Notes under the pieces: model-generated
What the model saw: the letters and a program-made list of their open reading frames with translations, nothing else
What the model was told of the DNA's origin: nothing
Databases searched by the model: none
Shown here: in pieces, positions 45,818 to 54,891 of the stretch
Numbering within the stretch: position 1 is the stretch's first letter
How the letters are laid out: each line of letters begins with the position of its first letter
Made by a program: the position numbers and the translations under genes
Assembly (NCBI GenBank): GCA_900119625.1
Contig: FPKD01000003.1
Coordinates: 118,898-182,897 of the forward strand
DNA length: 64,000 nt
Reading direction: 5' to 3'
Source of the DNA: Olsenella sp. kh2p3
Lineage (GTDB): Bacteria > Actinomycetota > Coriobacteriia > Coriobacteriales > Atopobiaceae

Positions 45818-46408
45818 TTACGCGTCCGGGTTTTCCTCGACCTTGGGCTTGATGATGCCGTAGCCGCCATTTTTCCTATGGTAAATGACGTTGACCAGAC
45901 CGGTGGTGGCGTTCGTGAACACATAGAAATCATGGCCGAGAAGATCGGTCTGAACGAGGGCCTCCTCCTCGCTCATGGGCGTGAGCTCGACATACTTCTC
46001 GCGCACGAGCTGGTCGTCCTCCTCCTCGGGCGCAGGCGCGATGAGGTTGGCAAGCTCGTCTGCGCTGGGCACGGGTGCCGGCGGGACCTGGGCGCGCTGG
46101 CGACGGTCTATTACGCGCGTCTTGTACTTGCGCAGCTGGCGGGTGACCTTGTCGGCCGCCTCGTCGATGGCGGCGTACATGTCGTCGGCGCTGGCAACCA
46201 CGCGCACCACGTTCTTGCGTACGAAGACGGTGACCTCGCAGGTCTTGCGATCCGGGTTCGAGGGGTTCTTGTCAACGCGAAGCACGACGTCGCAGCTCAT
46301 GGGCGAGATGTCGAACACCTTGAGGGCGTCCCCTATCTTCTCGTTGACGCGGTCACGCAGCGCGTCGGAAACGGTGACCTTGCGGCCCGAGATCTTGATG
46401 TCAACCAT
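45818..46408 (-). CDS. hpf: Long-form ribosome hibernation promoting factor
   Basis: Binds the small subunit and dimerises ribosomes in stationary phase. The 196 residues contain the N-terminal HPF domain (ISGRKVTVSDALRDRVNEK) and, after a proline-rich linker, the C-terminal dimerisation domain (REKYVELTPMSEEEALVQTDLLGHDFYVF). The ATG at 46408 follows GGAGGCACGC. A structured RNA that I take to be a raiA RNA lies 260 bases upstream on the same strand. Confidence 0.94.
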   Translation of the reverse strand: MVDIKISGRKVTVSDALRDRVNEKIGDALKVFDISPMSCDVVLRVDKNPSNPDRKTCEVTVFVRKNVVRVVASADDMYAAIDEAADKVTRQLRKYKTRVIDRRQRAQVPPAPVPSADELANLIAPAPEEEDDQLVREKYVELTPMSEEEALVQTDLLGHDFYVFTNATTGLVNVIYHRKNGGYGIIKPKVEENPDA

Positions 46409-46576
46409 GCGTGCCTCCAATCGATTGCCCTGCCATCCCCGCGCAAGCACCGACGCGAGTCTGGCCGTACTTGGTTGGTACCCAAAGCGGCCGCGGGCTA
46501 CGCGCAAGGACGGTAGGCGCGTGGATATGGGGAGTGGGCGCGAGGGGGACAGCAACCGCAATCAGCGCGGAGTTCC

Positions 46577-46644
46577 GTCACACGTTCGCACACGAATGTG
46601 TGACGCGCGCAGGCCGATACAGATTCGGCATGCGAATGTGTATC
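46577..46644. repeat. Two palindromes of family E
   Basis: At 46577-46604 GTCACACGTTCGCACACGAA continues to GTGTGAC, an imperfect palindrome. At 46616-46644 GATACAGATTCG pairs with CGAATGTGTATC. Both contain the ACA(C/G)(A/G)TTCG core. The linker GCGCGCAGGCC is the inverse of the linker in the array at 56050-56235. They lie between the raiA RNA candidate and hpf. Confidence 0.75.
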
Positions 46645-46667
46645 GCAAGACCCGAAAGGCTGGCCAC

Positions 46668-46934
46668 AAAAGAGCGTTCCACCCAGCTGACCTGGTATTC
46701 GACCCCACACTCGCGCACCGGGGCCTCCGCTTTGGGGCTACTCGGCCCCTCACTCACGACCCTCTCGCCCGCGAGGCCGTATACCTCTCGTCTAACGGGC
46801 GGTGCGACTTACCTCTAGGACGAGCCGTGCTCGCCGCAGGGCGCACCCCGCGACTTACGTGGATCCTTTTGGCCTCGTCTGCCATGAACTAGGGCGCACG
46901 CATGCGCCCGCAACCACAGACCTGGGTGGAACGG
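46668..46934 (-). ncRNA. Structured RNA upstream of hpf, probable raiA RNA
   Basis: The minus-strand transcript would begin just after an extended -10 promoter and its first 11 bases, GTTCCACCCAG (46922-46932), pair perfectly with CTGGGTGGAAC at the 3' end (46676-46686). CGCTCTTTT follows, so the closing helix doubles as a terminator. Internal stems include GGGCGCA/TGCGCCC (46892-46909), GGGGCC/GGCCCC (46720-46749), CTCGCG/CGCGAG and GGTAT/ATACC. No open frame of note fits. raiA RNAs are about this size and are named for their place upstream of raiA/hpf in Firmicutes and Actinobacteria. The family match rests on location and shape, not a search. Confidence 0.6.
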
Positions 46935-46939
46935 AGGAG

Positions 46940-46945
46940 ATTATA
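46940..46945 (-). promoter_or_regulatory. Extended -10 promoter of the raiA RNA candidate
   Basis: On the minus strand TGCTATAAT gives a perfect TATAAT with the TGN extension. It lies 8 bases before the RNA closing helix. A TTGCTG is found upstream at a 19-base spacing as a weak -35. Confidence 0.65.
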
Positions 46946-47087
46946 GCAGGTAGCAGGCCAAAGCCAGCAACAGCGACACAAGCAGTTAGCGCAAGAATGG
47001 CATATGCCACCTAAGGGATTCCGGTGAGTAATACAGACAAAAGAGCTTCGGGCGGGTGGATCCCCAGAGCCCAAGGGACCGGATGCA

Positions 47088-47416
47088 CTTTGGCACGATT
47101 TGACGGTTGGGATACGGTTTTTCAGAGACACCCCAAGTATCAACCGATTTGAAAGTAGATAAACCCCTGGTCAGCGAAATGCGTCTGCGACGTAGTCATA
47201 TAAGCGATTGAACGAAAACTGCTGCCAACCGGAAGTTAGCCATGCACTCACGAACTCGTCGCAGAGCAGCTTCCGGTTGGCAGCAGTTTTCGTTGCATAT
47301 CTTATGTGTTACTGCGGTTGGTACGATTTATCTACCTGCTGTTTTTCAAAGTTTGGACCCTTGGATACTTTGGGTACCCCCGAAAAACGGTATCCCAACC
47401 GTCAAATCGCGCCAAA
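47088..47416. repeat. Giant nested inverted repeat (about 330 bp)
   Basis: The outer arms begin GGCACGATTTGACGGTTGGG (47092) and end in the near-complement at 47413. Similarity runs inward about 75-90 bases with small gaps: GTTTTTC, CCAAGTATC and GTAGATAAA recur on both sides. The core is a perfect 25-base stem, 47212-47236 with 47271-47295, beginning AACGAAAACTGCTGCCAACC, around a 34-base loop. It starts 7 bases after the comF stop. No gene is inside it. The whole 46409-47422 gap also holds the RNA candidate and the family E palindromes. Confidence 0.85.
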
Positions 47417-47422
47417 ACTGCC

Positions 47423-48181
47423 TCACCACACGCGAGCAAGGGCGCACGCCGTCACCGACGCCGCACCACGTGCGAGAAGCGCCCTCGTCGCCTCGCGCAC
47501 AGACGCCCCCGTGGTGATTACGTCATCAAGCAGCAGCAGGTCAAGACCCGAAACGTCATCGCACACCGAGATGGTGCCCGCGAGGTTGGCCGCGCGCTCC
47601 TCTCGCCCGAGGGCGCGCTGGTCGCGAGAGTAGGGACGTACAAGGACATCTGCCAGGGCAAGCCCCTCCTCTCGGCACAGCGCGCGAGAAACGAGCTCCA
47701 TGTGGTCAAAGCCTCGCCGCGCAAACGCCGCCGAGGTCGCGGGCACAAAGCACACGGCATCGATTGCCCGCGGGTCAAATCGCGCGTAGCCGTCACGCGC
47801 CGGCCAGGCGGAAGCCTCGTCCAGCGCCGTTGCCATTGCAGCGGCAATGACGGGGGCCAGCCGCAGCTCGTGGGCGTCCTTCAGGCACGAGACCATCCGA
47901 GCGGCAGTGCCGGCAAATCCCAGCGCACAAATGGTAGCGCGCGCCTCCCACTCGTGCGCGCACTCCGTGCAGGTGAGGTATCCAAACGGCGCTCCACAGT
48001 CCGGACACGCCCAGCGCTGGGCAATCCAGGGGAGATTTTCTCGGCACTGATCGCAAACGAGCTCACCGGGCATCTCGCAGGAAACACAACGCGTAGGCCA
48101 CAAGAGCTCGGCAGCACCGGAGACGAGAAGCGACGCCCCGGCGGAGAGGCGCTCCCCCACCCTGTTGGCGTTACGCGGCAT
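47423..48181 (-). CDS. comF: ComF-family protein (phosphoribosyltransferase fold)
   Basis: ComF proteins act in DNA uptake for natural transformation. The 252-residue protein has the N-terminal zinc-ribbon cysteines (CVSCEMPGELVCDQC and CPDCGAPF...CTEC) and the PRPP-type loop LLLLDDVITTGAS. The ATG at 48181 (MPRNANRVGE) has no strong Shine-Dalgarno; a later start is possible. It stands alone, without comEA or comEC in the window. Confidence 0.88.
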   Translation of the reverse strand: MPRNANRVGERLSAGASLLVSGAAELLWPTRCVSCEMPGELVCDQCRENLPWIAQRWACPDCGAPFGYLTCTECAHEWEARATICALGFAGTAARMVSCLKDAHELRLAPVIAAAMATALDEASAWPARDGYARFDPRAIDAVCFVPATSAAFARRGFDHMELVSRALCREEGLALADVLVRPYSRDQRALGREERAANLAGTISVCDDVSGLDLLLLDDVITTGASVREATRALLARGAASVTACALARVW

Positions 48182-48335
48182 GCGACCCCCATCGCTTGTG
48201 CGGGTGGGGGTCGCATCAGTTGAGCTGATGGTAGCACGTAAGGCCGGCTCAAGCGGGCCGGACGGAATATCGGATGCCAGGCGCTCCCGATGATTGCTCG
48301 CCAGCCCAGAGCCGCCGGTTCAGAGCCGCTCTCAA

Positions 48336-48413
48336 ATTATTGAACGTTATTTCTCGCAAGAGAGACATCTGGCCAGTTAAGCCTAATGGCTATCAGAAAT
48401 AACGCGCGATAAT
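48336..48413. repeat. Intergenic palindromic element, family B copy 3
   Basis: ATTATTGAACGTTATTTCT (48336-48354) is nearly complementary to AGAAATAACGCGCGATAAT (48395-48413). Arm sequence and 78-base length match the elements at 5161 and 5413. The centre differs: CATCTGGCCAGTTAAGCC in place of GAGCTTATCTGGGCAAA. It lies between tatD and comF. Confidence 0.75.
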
Positions 48414-48497
48414 TCCGTCTCGACGCCGCCGAATCCAGCCGAATGCGACTGAATGGGAGAAGACGGATCTCGCCTCCCACATTCCTTGGCCACAGAG

Positions 48498-48598
48498 AAA
48501 CCTGCGGGTTAATTGCAATTCTTCAAGGTCACCGCTGACAAGAACCGCAGGTAGATGGCTTGTCTCTGTGCAAAGAGGTGCTATTAACCCGCAGGTTT
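48498..48598. repeat. Long inverted repeat between tatD and comF
   Basis: AAACCTGCGGGTTAAT (48498-48513) pairs perfectly with ATTAACCCGCAGGTTT (48583-48598). CACAGAGA and TCTCTGTG add a competing inner stem. The + strand copy ends TTTTTGG, like a terminator. The full 523-base gap 48182-48704 holds this element and the family B copy, but no gene. Confidence 0.75.
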
Positions 48599-48704
48599 TT
48601 GGAAGGGCGAAAGAGGGGTGTGAGGACGAAAGCGGAGGGCGGCAGGAAGGGTGGCTGGGAGAGGCCAAAGCGCCGGGCAAGCACACAGAAGCCCCCAGGC
48701 ATTG

Positions 48705-49718
48705 CTAGCCGAGAAGATCGCAGGCGTTCTCCCAAAGCGCGGCGTACGTCTGGTCTCTCGTGGCAACGCCGGCGTCCTCGCGAGCGGCAGCAACGCAGGC
48801 CGCCGAGAAGGCCACCATGGCAGGCTCGCACTCCTCGCCGCGCAGCGGCACGGGCGCCATGTAAGGGCAGTCCGTCTCGGAGAGGAGAAGCTCCTCGGGA
48901 CAGGCCGCGACCGCCTCGCGGATGTCATCGGAGCGCTTGAACGTAGACGCCCCGCCAAAGGCAATGTGGCAGCCCAGCTCCACGAAGGGGGCCATGACCT
49001 CGGGACCGTCCGTGAAGCAGTGCAGGTCGCAGCCGGCGGAAGGTATGCCCTCCTCGGCCAGCACCCGCGCCGCAAGCTCGTGGGCGGAGTGGTCATCAGG
49101 GTCCTGACCGTCTCGAATGTGCAGTTCAACAGGTAGCCCGTGCTCGCGGGCAACGGCAAGCTGGCGTCTGAACGCGGCCTCCTGCACGTCTGCCGGCAGC
49201 TCGTTGTACGGCCCAAAGTCCAGGCCAATCTCGCCCACGCCCACGCAGCGCGGGCTGGCGAGAAGCTCGTCCAGGCAGGCAAGCGCGGCCTTGTCCAGCC
49301 GCGCCGCGCCGTACGGATGCGCCCCAGCCACAATACGCACGCGCTCCACCAGCGGCGGAAGGTCAGGATACCCAGCGTGCTCCGGCGGCACAAGACCGTG
49401 CCGCGCGCACTCCTCCAGGCGCTCCGCGGCACGTTCCACCTGCTCGTCTATCCACGAGAGATACACAGCAGCCGAGGGAAAGAGGCGCGGCACCTCGTCC
49501 ACGGGGTCAACCGGCACCACCAGAAGGCGCACGCCCGCCAGCGCGGCGCGGCAGATGGCAATCGAGGGATCGTGCCGCGTAAAGCTCGTAAGGTGCCCGT
49601 GGGTGTCCGCCAGTGGCGCGGTCGCCGGCGGCAGCTCCCGCGGCCGCCCCTTGCGGTCGTGGAAGAGGTGGCCGTCCTCGAGCGTGAGCGCGTCAAGGCC
49701 AAGAAGCTCGCTAGGCAT
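48705..49718 (-). CDS. tatD: TatD-family metal-dependent deoxyribonuclease
   Basis: A 337-residue TIM-barrel hydrolase. Metal ligands appear in DTHGHL near residue 40, in VGEIGLDFG (Glu/Asp), in VELHIRD and in LLLSETDCPYMAP. The N-terminal 40 residues before DTHGHL are longer than usual. The start is uncertain: ATG at 49718 or GTG at 49724; both overlap the rsmA stop. It lies in the metG-rsmA-tatD order. Confidence 0.9.
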   Translation of the reverse strand: MPSELLGLDALTLEDGHLFHDRKGRPRELPPATAPLADTHGHLTSFTRHDPSIAICRAALAGVRLLVVPVDPVDEVPRLFPSAAVYLSWIDEQVERAAERLEECARHGLVPPEHAGYPDLPPLVERVRIVAGAHPYGAARLDKAALACLDELLASPRCVGVGEIGLDFGPYNELPADVQEAAFRRQLAVAREHGLPVELHIRDGQDPDDHSAHELAARVLAEEGIPSAGCDLHCFTDGPEVMAPFVELGCHIAFGGASTFKRSDDIREAVAACPEELLLSETDCPYMAPVPLRGEECEPAMVAFSAACVAAAREDAGVATRDQTYAALWENACDLLG

Positions 49719-50571
49719 CCGCACCGCTCTCCCCCGCAGCCGCGCCCTCCAGCGCAGCCGCCAGCCGCACGAAGTCCTCGGGCGAGAGGGTCTCGGCTCT
49801 CACGACCGGCGCGATGCCGCACGCGGCGAAGGCTGCGTCCAGCGCGGCCTTCTCGTACCCGCTCGAGGCCATGGAGTTCCGAATGGTCTTGCGACGCTGC
49901 ACGAACGCGGCGTCGATTACCGCGGGCGTAGACGCCGGCACGCCCGCAAGCGGCGCGCGGTCTATGCGCACGACGGCGGAGTTCACGTGCGGCGGCGGGT
50001 TGAATGATCCCGGCCCCACCTCGAATCGACCGGTCACACGGCCGAGAAGCGCCAGCTTTGCCGTGTAGGCACCGTAGGTCTTGGAGCCAGGGGCCGCGCA
50101 GATGCGGTCCGCAACCTCAGCCTGGACCATCACCACGGCCCGCCGCACGGAGGGCACCTCGCAAAACACCTTGAGGATGAGGGTCGCCGCCACCTGATAG
50201 GGCAGGTTCGAGACAAACTTGCCCGGCTCAAGTGGAAGTCCGTCCGGAATCACGCGCAGGGCATCCCCCATTACCAGGTGCAGACGATCGGAGCCCTGCG
50301 CGCAGGTCTCGGCAAGCACCGACTCGAGCTGGCGGTCGGCCTCAACGGCGCAGACGGCGCCTGCGCGCGGCAGCATGGCCACCGTGAGGGTACCAATGCC
50401 CGGCCCCACCTCAAGAACCACATCAGTGGGGTCAAGCTCCGCCAGCTCCAGGATCTTCCCGATCACCGTGTCATCCACCAGGAAGTTCTGCCCAAGCCGG
50501 TGCTTTGTCGAAAGCCCAAACTCGTCGAGCACGTCTCGCGTTGCAGACTGGTTGGCAAGCCAGGAGTGCAT
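49711..50571 (-). CDS. rsmA: 16S rRNA dimethyladenosine transferase
   Basis: Dimethylates two adenosines at the 3' end of 16S rRNA. The 286 residues contain GQNFLVD, the SAM site VLEVGPGIGTLT, and the catalytic FVSNLPYQVA (NLPY). The C-terminal RRKTIRNS is also typical. The ATG at 50571 lies 5 bases after the metG stop. The usual rnmV gene is not found between tatD and rsmA. Confidence 0.95.
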   Translation of the reverse strand: MHSWLANQSATRDVLDEFGLSTKHRLGQNFLVDDTVIGKILELAELDPTDVVLEVGPGIGTLTVAMLPRAGAVCAVEADRQLESVLAETCAQGSDRLHLVMGDALRVIPDGLPLEPGKFVSNLPYQVAATLILKVFCEVPSVRRAVVMVQAEVADRICAAPGSKTYGAYTAKLALLGRVTGRFEVGPGSFNPPPHVNSAVVRIDRAPLAGVPASTPAVIDAAFVQRRKTIRNSMASSGYEKAALDAAFAACGIAPVVRAETLSPEDFVRLAAALEGAAAGESGADA

Positions 50572-50576
50572 AGCGC

Positions 50577-52178
50577 CTACTTCTTCTGCAGACGCGGGAA
50601 GAGCGCGTCGCCCTTCGTCACCTCGACGCCCCCGGCAAGGCGACCCCACTCGCACACGGATGCGAGGTCGGTGGTATCGACCTCGTCGCCGGCGCCCATG
50701 CGGCGCAGCACCTCGGCCGAGGTCTCGGGCATGAAGGGCGCCAGCAGGTGCGCGCAGATGCGGATGGACTCGAGCAGGTTCGCGATGATGTGGGCCAGCT
50801 CGCCGATGCGCGTGAAGTCCTTGGCCACCGTCCACGGCGCCATGTCCTCCACGTAGTGGTTGGCGGCGTGGACGAGCTCCATCACCTCGTCCTTGGCCTG
50901 GACGTACTCAAGCTTGTCCATGTGCTCGGCGTAGCGGCCCTCGATGCCCTGGGCAATCTCGCGCAGGGGGTTCTTCTCGTCCGCCCAGCCATCGGCCAGC
51001 TCGGGCGTTTTGCCGTCAAAGTACTTCGCACTCATGTTAAGCGCGCGCGAAACCAGGTTGCCCCAGCTATTGGCCAGGTCGGCGTTGTAGACCTGCTCCA
51101 TGCGAGAGAAGCTGATGGCTCCGTCCTCGCCGGGGACGACGTCGGTCATGAAGTAGTAGCGGTAGCCCTCGACGCCGAGAAGGTCGATCACGTCCTGCGG
51201 CGCAATGGCGTTGCCGCGGCTCTTGGACATCTTCTCGCCCTGTCCCGTCTCCTCGTTGCGCACCATGAGGAAGCCGTGCGCAAAAACGTGCTCGGGCAGA
51301 GCCTCGCCAATGGCCATGAGCATGGCCGGCCAGATCACGCAGTGGAAGCGGATGATGTCCTTGCCCACCACGTGGTACTGCGCGGGCCAGCGATACGCCA
51401 GCTCGGCCTTGGCCTCGGGCGTGTCCACGCCGTACCCCACGGCGGTCATGTAGTTGAGAAGGGCGTCGAACCACACGTAGGTGACGTGCTTCTCGTCAAA
51501 GGGCACAGGGATGCCCCAGTCGAAGCTCGTGCGAGAAACGGAGAGGTCCTGCAGACCCCCCTCCACGAAGCTGCGGACCTCGTTCATGCGGAAGTCGGGC
51601 TGAACGAAGTCCGGGTGCTCGTCGTAGAGCTTGAGGAGGCGATCCTGGAACGCGGAGAGCTTGAAGAAGTAGGACTCCTCCTGCACGCGCTCGAGCGGGC
51701 GGCCGCAGTCGGGGCAGAGGTGCTGGCCCTCGGTGCGGTGCTCCTCGTCGGATTTTGTGACCTGGGTCTCGGTGAAGTAGGTCTCCTCGGGCACGCAGTA
51801 CCAGCCGTCGTAGGAGCCCTTGTAGAGGTAGCCAGACTCCTTCATGCGCTCCCAGAGGTACTGCACGGCGTCGTGCTGGCGCTGCTCGGTGGTGCGGATG
51901 AAGTCGTCGTTCGAGATCTCGAGCTGGCGCCAGAGGTCCTTGAAGAACGGGGCCTGGGAGTCGCACCACTCCTGCGGGGTCATGCCATGGGCGGCTGCGG
52001 CCTCCGCAACCTTCTCGCCGTGCTCGTCCATGCCCGTGAGGAACTTGACGTCATAGCCCGTCGCGCGACGGTAACGCGCCTCGACGTCGCAGAGGATGGT
52101 CGAGTAGGCCGTGCCCAGGTGCGGCTTGGCGTTGACGTAGTAGATGGGCGTGGTGATGAAGAAGCTCGGCTTTGCCAT
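50577..52178 (-). CDS. metG: Methionyl-tRNA synthetase
   Basis: Charges tRNA-Met. The 533-residue protein has the HIGH-equivalent HLGTAYS, the KMSKS motif KMSKSRGNAI, and a Cys pair CPDCGRPLERV for zinc in the connective domain. The C-terminal dimerisation domain of longer enzymes is absent. The ATG at 52178 follows GGAGACCCAACCC. Confidence 0.96.
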   Translation of the reverse strand: MAKPSFFITTPIYYVNAKPHLGTAYSTILCDVEARYRRATGYDVKFLTGMDEHGEKVAEAAAAHGMTPQEWCDSQAPFFKDLWRQLEISNDDFIRTTEQRQHDAVQYLWERMKESGYLYKGSYDGWYCVPEETYFTETQVTKSDEEHRTEGQHLCPDCGRPLERVQEESYFFKLSAFQDRLLKLYDEHPDFVQPDFRMNEVRSFVEGGLQDLSVSRTSFDWGIPVPFDEKHVTYVWFDALLNYMTAVGYGVDTPEAKAELAYRWPAQYHVVGKDIIRFHCVIWPAMLMAIGEALPEHVFAHGFLMVRNEETGQGEKMSKSRGNAIAPQDVIDLLGVEGYRYYFMTDVVPGEDGAISFSRMEQVYNADLANSWGNLVSRALNMSAKYFDGKTPELADGWADEKNPLREIAQGIEGRYAEHMDKLEYVQAKDEVMELVHAANHYVEDMAPWTVAKDFTRIGELAHIIANLLESIRICAHLLAPFMPETSAEVLRRMGAGDEVDTTDLASVCEWGRLAGGVEVTKGDALFPRLQKK

Positions 52179-52310
52179 GGGTTGGGTCTCCTAATGACGG
52201 ATCGTGCGTAGATGCGCTGCGCGCATGCGGTAGGAGATTATACAGCGTACGAGAAGGACGCCGCGAGGGGCTCACGAAGGGCCCACGCGGCGCCTGGCGG
52301 CAACGACACC

Positions 52311-53936
52311 CTAGCGTCTGAGGCTCCCCATGAGGCCGCGCGCAAGCTGCCGCGTGACCTCGCGCCCGAAGGAGCCGATCATCGAGGTAGCAACCCTTCC
52401 CACCTGCTTGGCGACCTCCTGCTGGGCCTTCTCGCGCTCCCGGGCCTCGCGCTCGGCCTGCTTCTGGGCGGCCGCCTCGGCGCGCGCAGCCTGGCGCTCT
52501 GCCTCGCGGGCGGCCTTCTCCTCTGCCTTCTGCTGCTCCTTGGCTGCACGCTCGGCCTCCTTCTGGCGCTTGGCCTCGAACTCCGCCCTCTCCTTCTCGA
52601 AGGCGGCGCGCTCGGCTGCAAGCTGGGCGTTTGCCGCCGCCACGTCACGCTGGCCCTGGATCTGCTCGTAGGCGCTCTCGCGGTCTATGGCCGTGCCGTA
52701 CTTCTCCATGAGGTCTGCCTGGGCGGCGTAGACGCCGTCCATCACGTCCGCGTCCGCCGCGGCCATGCGGCACTGGGGGAAGAGCACGCGGGCGCGCTCC
52801 ACAACGGACGGTCTGCCCTCCTCGTCCAGAAGGGAGACAAGGGCCTCGCCGGTGCCCAGGTCCTGGAGCGACTGCGCCGAGTCGAAGGCGGGGTTCTCGC
52901 GGAAGCTCGCCGCGGCGGCACGCACGGCCTTCTGCTCGGCGGGCGTGTACGCGCGCAGGCCATGCTGCACGCGGTTGGAGAGCTGCGCCAGCACCTCGTC
53001 GGGGATGTCCGACGGCGACTGCGTGATGAAGTAGACTCCCACACCCTTCGAGCGCACAAGCTTCACCACCTGGACGATCTTGTCCACGAGCCCCTTGGGC
53101 ATGTCGTCGAAGAGCAGGTGCGCCTCGTCGAAGAAGAACACGAACCTGGGCTTGTCGGGGTCACCCACCTCGGGCAGAAGCTCGAAGAGCGAGGAGAGCA
53201 TCCAGAGCAGGAACATGGCATAGATCTGGGGCGTCTGGACGAGCTTGGCCGCATTGAGGACGTTCACGTACCCGCGGCCGTCCGGGGCGCAGGCAAACCA
53301 GTCCCCAAGGTCAAGGTTGGGCTCGCCAAAGAAGATGTCTCCGCCCTGGTCCTCCACCGAGATGAGCGCGCGCTGGATGGCGCCGACCGACTGCGGCGAG
53401 ACGTTGCCGTAGGTGGTCTGGTACTCCTTGGCGTGCTCGGAGACATACGAGAGCATCGCACGCAGGTCCTTGAGGTCTATGAGGAGAAGGCCGTTCTCGT
53501 CAGCCACGCGAAAAACGATGTTGAGGACGCCCTCCTGGACCTGCGTGAGGCCAAGGATGCGGGCGAGCATGACGGGGCCCATGTCCGAGACGGTCACGCG
53601 CACGGGGATGCCCCTGTCGCCCAGCATGTCCCAGATGCGCACCGGGGCGCCCTGGAAGCTGACCTCGTCCTCCTTGAGGTTGAAGGTGTCCTGGCAGCGC
53701 TTGCGGATGAAGTCCGTCATCTCGCCGGCCTGCGCCATGCCCGTGACGTCGCCCTTGACGTCGGCCATGAAGACGGGCACGCCTGCCTGCGAGAAGCCCT
53801 CCGCAAGGACCTTGAGCGTGACGGTCTTGCCCGTGCCAGAAGCGCCCGCGATGAGGCCGTGGCGGTTGGCCTGGTTGAGGAGCAGGCAGCAGGGCTTCTC
53901 GCCCTGGGCGATCCAGATCTTGTCACCTACGAGCAT
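52311..53936 (-). CDS. HerA-like DUF853 ATPase
   Basis: This 541-residue hexameric-type P-loop ATPase has GASGTGKTVTLKVL (Walker A), a DxxGD segment in FMADVKGDVTG and the Walker B FVFFFDEAHLLF. Sensor-like VYFITQSPSDIPDEV follows. About residues 420-510 are an Ala/Glu/Lys/Arg-rich coiled coil, then a basic C-terminus. Family members are HerA/FtsK-like DNA translocases of unproven role. The ATG at 53936 follows GGGAGGCCCC. It lies between rsmI and metG. Confidence 0.87.
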   Translation of the reverse strand: MLVGDKIWIAQGEKPCCLLLNQANRHGLIAGASGTGKTVTLKVLAEGFSQAGVPVFMADVKGDVTGMAQAGEMTDFIRKRCQDTFNLKEDEVSFQGAPVRIWDMLGDRGIPVRVTVSDMGPVMLARILGLTQVQEGVLNIVFRVADENGLLLIDLKDLRAMLSYVSEHAKEYQTTYGNVSPQSVGAIQRALISVEDQGGDIFFGEPNLDLGDWFACAPDGRGYVNVLNAAKLVQTPQIYAMFLLWMLSSLFELLPEVGDPDKPRFVFFFDEAHLLFDDMPKGLVDKIVQVVKLVRSKGVGVYFITQSPSDIPDEVLAQLSNRVQHGLRAYTPAEQKAVRAAAASFRENPAFDSAQSLQDLGTGEALVSLLDEEGRPSVVERARVLFPQCRMAAADADVMDGVYAAQADLMEKYGTAIDRESAYEQIQGQRDVAAANAQLAAERAAFEKERAEFEAKRQKEAERAAKEQQKAEEKAAREAERQAARAEAAAQKQAEREAREREKAQQEVAKQVGRVATSMIGSFGREVTRQLARGLMGSLRR

Positions 53937-54018
53937 GGGGCCTCCCAACGTGGTCTGTGATACAAGGTGCTGTTATGTGGATTGTAGTGCGTGCGCGAGG
54001 GGCTGCCGGGGCAAGGGG

Positions 54019-54891
54019 CTACGGCTCGGCGGGCGCAGCCGCTGCCACCACCTGGTCATAGACCTCGGCACGGGGAACCGAGAGTTCCTTGGCGAGCCGC
54101 TTTGCCAGCGCGGACTTTGGCTCCCCTGCGGCAAGACCCTCGCGGATGGCCTCCTCGAGGGTGAGGGCCGCGCCAGCGCCTGCCGCACTGCGGCGGCGCT
54201 CCTTGAGATCCTCCGCCGTGGGCGGGGCGATCACGATCACGCACTCCCCGCGAATCTCCTCGCGCGCGGCCACAGCTGCCGCAAGCGCGGCGGCTTCGTC
54301 GCGCACGACCTCCTCGTGCAGCTTGGTGAGCTCACGCACAAGCGCCACGCGGCGCCCAGGCATGGCCTCGGCCACGCTCGCAAGCGTTGCCGCCACGCGG
54401 TGCGGAGACTCGTAGCAGACGATCGCACCCGGCACCAGCGCCAACTCGCCGAGCCGCGCGACCTGTGCGGAGTGTCGGCGCGGCAGGAAGCCCTCAAAGA
54501 AGAAGTGCTCGCACGCAAGGCCGGAGGCGACCACGGCGCAGGTCACGGCCGAGGGCCCCGGCACCACCTCCACGGGAAGCCCCGCGTCAAGGGCGGCGTC
54601 CACCAGGCGCTGGCCGGGATCGCTCACGCCAGGCATCCCCGCATCCGAGACAAACGCCACGCGCTCCCCCGCCTCGATGCGCTCGAGCGCAGAGGCAACC
54701 CTCGACGCAATCACGTTCTCGTCGCATCGGACGAGAGGGACGTGCAGGTCAAAGGCTGAGAGGAGCCGTGCCGTGACGCGGGTGTCCTCGCAGAGGATGA
54801 CGTCCGCCTCGCCAAGCGTGCGCCTCACACGCGGCGATGCGTCCTCGAGGTTTCCGATGGGCGTGCCCACCACAGAGAGAATGCCTGTCAT
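54019..54891 (-). CDS. rsmI: 16S rRNA 2'-O-methyltransferase RsmI
   Basis: Methylates C1402 of 16S rRNA. In 290 residues it shows the family segments VGTPIGNLEDASPR, CEDTRVTARLL, FVSDAGMPGVSDPG and PGPSAVTCAVVASGL. The C-terminal tail (KSALAKRLAKELSVPRAEVYDQV) is also typical. The ATG at 54891 overlaps the stop of the GH5-like gene by 4 bases, so the two are coupled. Confidence 0.95.
   Translation of the reverse strand: MTGILSVVGTPIGNLEDASPRVRRTLGEADVILCEDTRVTARLLSAFDLHVPLVRCDENVIASRVASALERIEAGERVAFVSDAGMPGVSDPGQRLVDAALDAGLPVEVVPGPSAVTCAVVASGLACEHFFFEGFLPRRHSAQVARLGELALVPGAIVCYESPHRVAATLASVAEAMPGRRVALVRELTKLHEEVVRDEAAALAAAVAAREEIRGECVIVIAPPTAEDLKERRRSAAGAGAALTLEEAIREGLAAGEPKSALAKRLAKELSVPRAEVYDQVVAAAAPAEP

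Noticed and set aside
46668..46934. SRP RNA, tmRNA or RNase P RNA for the structured region upstream of hpf
   Set aside because: CCAGGTCAG recalls SRP RNA, but the GGAAGGAAGC tetraloop region is absent. No tRNA-like CCA end or tag frame (tmRNA) and no RNase P core GAGGAAAGTCC is found.
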